Source: a virus
Virus record (IMG/VR): IMGVR_UViG_3300028556_000042
Location: 1 to 22,706 of that record
DNA: 22,706 nucleotides
Strand: one strand, 5' to 3'
This document shows positions 21,661 to 22,706 of the stretch, piece by piece; position 1 is the first letter of the stretch, and each line of letters starts with the position of its first letter. The translations under genes were made by a program, and so were the position numbers. The notes under the pieces were generated by a model. That model searched no databases, was not told the origin of the DNA, and worked only from the letters and a program-made list of their open reading frames with translations.

Positions 21661-21984
21661 ATGAACGAATTATTTAATGCAAGCGCAGCACCGACTGGTG
21701 GCGGCCTTCTGGGGCGTATGGCTGGCGGAATGCCTGCTGCCATGCCGCAAAGTGCACCACAGGCAGCGCCGCAAGCTGGTGGCGATACAGCGCAGGCTAT
21801 TCAAATGGCGACAATGTTGTCTAAAAGCCCGACGCCAGAAGTGGCGCAGCAAATCATAGCGGAATTAACGCAACAAAAAACACCTGAGGCTATGCAATTT
21901 GTAAAGGCATTGTCGCAAGCCCAGGACAATCCTCAGGTGTTAAAACAGATAGCAGACATTGTATTACAGCACGCCAGCCAATGA
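21661..21984 (+). CDS. Ala/Gln-rich helical protein, 107 aa
   Basis: The N-terminal 45 residues are Gly/Ala/Met/Pro-rich and probably flexible. The rest forms amphipathic helices (TPEVAQQIIAELTQQ, then PEAMQFVKALSQAQDNPQVL). A GGGA sequence at 21652-21655 serves as ribosome-binding site. The protein could be a small virion or assembly factor of the ejection apparatus. I do not recognise a family. It overlaps the next gene by ATGA. Confidence 0.7.
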   Translation: MNELFNASAAPTGGGLLGRMAGGMPAAMPQSAPQAAPQAGGDTAQAIQMATMLSKSPTPEVAQQIIAELTQQKTPEAMQFVKALSQAQDNPQVLKQIADIVLQHASQ

Positions 21985-22442
21985 AAATCGAGCGCACTCA
22001 TGATATGCAGGTCGTCAGGGGGATATTGATGCATCCGCGCATCCTCCCGCATATCCACGAGGATGGAATGGTAGAAATAAATCCGGTTGATGTTGATGCG
22101 ATTTATTGGCTGTTGGTGATTGATGAAGATGAACCAGCAGGCGTGTTTATGGTTCATCCGCATAACCAGTCTTGCTACGAAATGCATACAAGTTTATTAC
22201 CAAGAATTTGGGGCCAGAAGGCAAGCGAGTCAGCGCAACTGCTTTTAAGGTACCTGTTTCAGGTCATTGAATGCAAAAAAATAATAACCAATGTTCCTGC
22301 GAATAACAAAAAAGCTCTGCGCTTTGCACTTGCAAATGGAATGAAAATAGAAGGCGTGAATCGTGAAAGTTATTTCAAAAACGGCGCACTGATTGATCAA
22401 ACGATGCTCGGCATCACAAGAAAGGAATGGCTATGCCAATAG
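21981..22442 (+). CDS. GNAT-like phage protein (DUF2824 type)
   Basis: A 153-aa protein with the layout of phage GNAT-fold proteins: MHPRILPHIHEDG near the start, IYWLLVIDEDEPAGVFMVHP, CYEMHTSLLPRIWGQKA, ITNVPANNKKALRFALANGM, EGVNRESYFKNG and DQTMLGITRKEW. This series is found in P22-like and other podovirus genes beside nozzle and ejection-protein genes. The acetyl acceptor is unknown, and the classical acyl-CoA loop (Q/R-x-x-G-x-G/A) is not obvious, so activity is uncertain. The position hints at modification of a virion or host protein. Confidence 0.82.
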   Translation: MKIERTHDMQVVRGILMHPRILPHIHEDGMVEINPVDVDAIYWLLVIDEDEPAGVFMVHPHNQSCYEMHTSLLPRIWGQKASESAQLLLRYLFQVIECKKIITNVPANNKKALRFALANGMKIEGVNRESYFKNGALIDQTMLGITRKEWLCQ

Positions 22443-22706
22443 CAGCCGCACTACCGGCAATCGCCTCAGTTGTTGGGGCTGGTGCCGCCGTATATTCAGC
22501 CAGCAAATCAGGGCAGGCTCAGACCAGCACGTCGCAAAGTAACCTGAACCCGGGCATGCAGGAACTGCTATACGGCGACGGCACAAAGGGTGGCCTGCTC
22601 TCATATAATCAATCGTTCCTGACCCAGCCAAAAATGCAGGGCCAGAACACGTTTGGACAATATGCTGACGCCTATCTGGGTGCTGATGCACCATACGACC
22701 AAGGCC
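22433..22706 (+). CDS. Partial internal or DNA-transfer virion protein (N-terminus)
   Basis: The frame is open from ATG 22433 to the end of the window (91 codons), so the gene is truncated by the window edge. AAGGA at 22421-22425 is well placed. The N-terminus (MPIAAALPAIASVVGAGAAV) is a hydrophobic Gly/Ala helix, followed by a Ser/Gln-rich region. Such N-termini occur in ejected internal proteins of short-tailed phages, and the gene position fits that, but the family cannot be decided from this fragment. It overlaps the end of the GNAT-like gene by 10 nt. Confidence 0.7.
   Translation, partial: MPIAAALPAIASVVGAGAAVYSASKSGQAQTSTSQSNLNPGMQELLYGDGTKGGLLSYNQSFLTQPKMQGQNTFGQYADAYLGADAPYDQG

Overview
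The window is about 22.7 kb of a temperate tailed bacteriophage or prophage, almost all of it coding. It holds a lambda-style immunity switch, an early replication operon, a late-gene switch and most of the head and short-tail genes. The virion genes look podovirus-like: the portal, major head protein and adaptor resemble the SU10/phiEco32 families, and I also see nozzle-like, GNAT-like and DNA-transfer-like genes. Intermediate GC content, the LexA-type and Dam-type genes and the overall protein flavour suggest a proteobacterial host, most likely betaproteobacterial (Burkholderiales-like). The host assignment is an inference. No integrase, attachment site, tRNA, IS element, CRISPR array or lysis cassette is visible; these may lie outside the window.

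Immunity (1-1020): a leftward CI-like S24 repressor faces a rightward 66-aa Cro-like protein. Between them lie three related imperfect palindromes and a near-consensus promoter whose predicted start falls on the cro ATG. An intrinsic terminator follows cro.

Early operon (1056-6418): genes are packed with ATGA or TAATG overlaps. They encode a CII-like regulator, an HNH protein, small zinc-ribbon-like proteins, a DUF1367-like protein, a D12-class adenine methyltransferase, a RusA-like resolvase, an O-like initiator with candidate origin iterons inside the gene, a DnaC-like helicase loader, a lone LexA-type winged-helix protein and a probable Q-like late regulator. Two micro-ORFs (34 and 25 aa) bridge neighbouring genes.

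Late switch (6419-6733): a promoter-like sequence, a strong UUCG-capped terminator, a 51-aa ORF and a second terminator lie between the presumed Q gene and the small terminase. The layout matches lambda Q-pR'-tR'.

Late operon (6769-22706): small and large terminase, portal, a fibre-like protein, two small proteins, scaffold, major head protein, two beta-rich small proteins, a head protein, adaptor, a tail fibre with a seven-repeat C-terminal domain, an exported protein, a Gln-rich protein, a nozzle-like protein, two small proteins, a GNAT-like protein and a truncated internal-protein gene. Short hairpins sit just before the ribosome-binding sites of the scaffold, capsid and following genes. 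Three share the same framework (A-CG-YY-GNRA-RR-CG-C) with a compensatory stem change. This is the most notable unexplained signal in the window.
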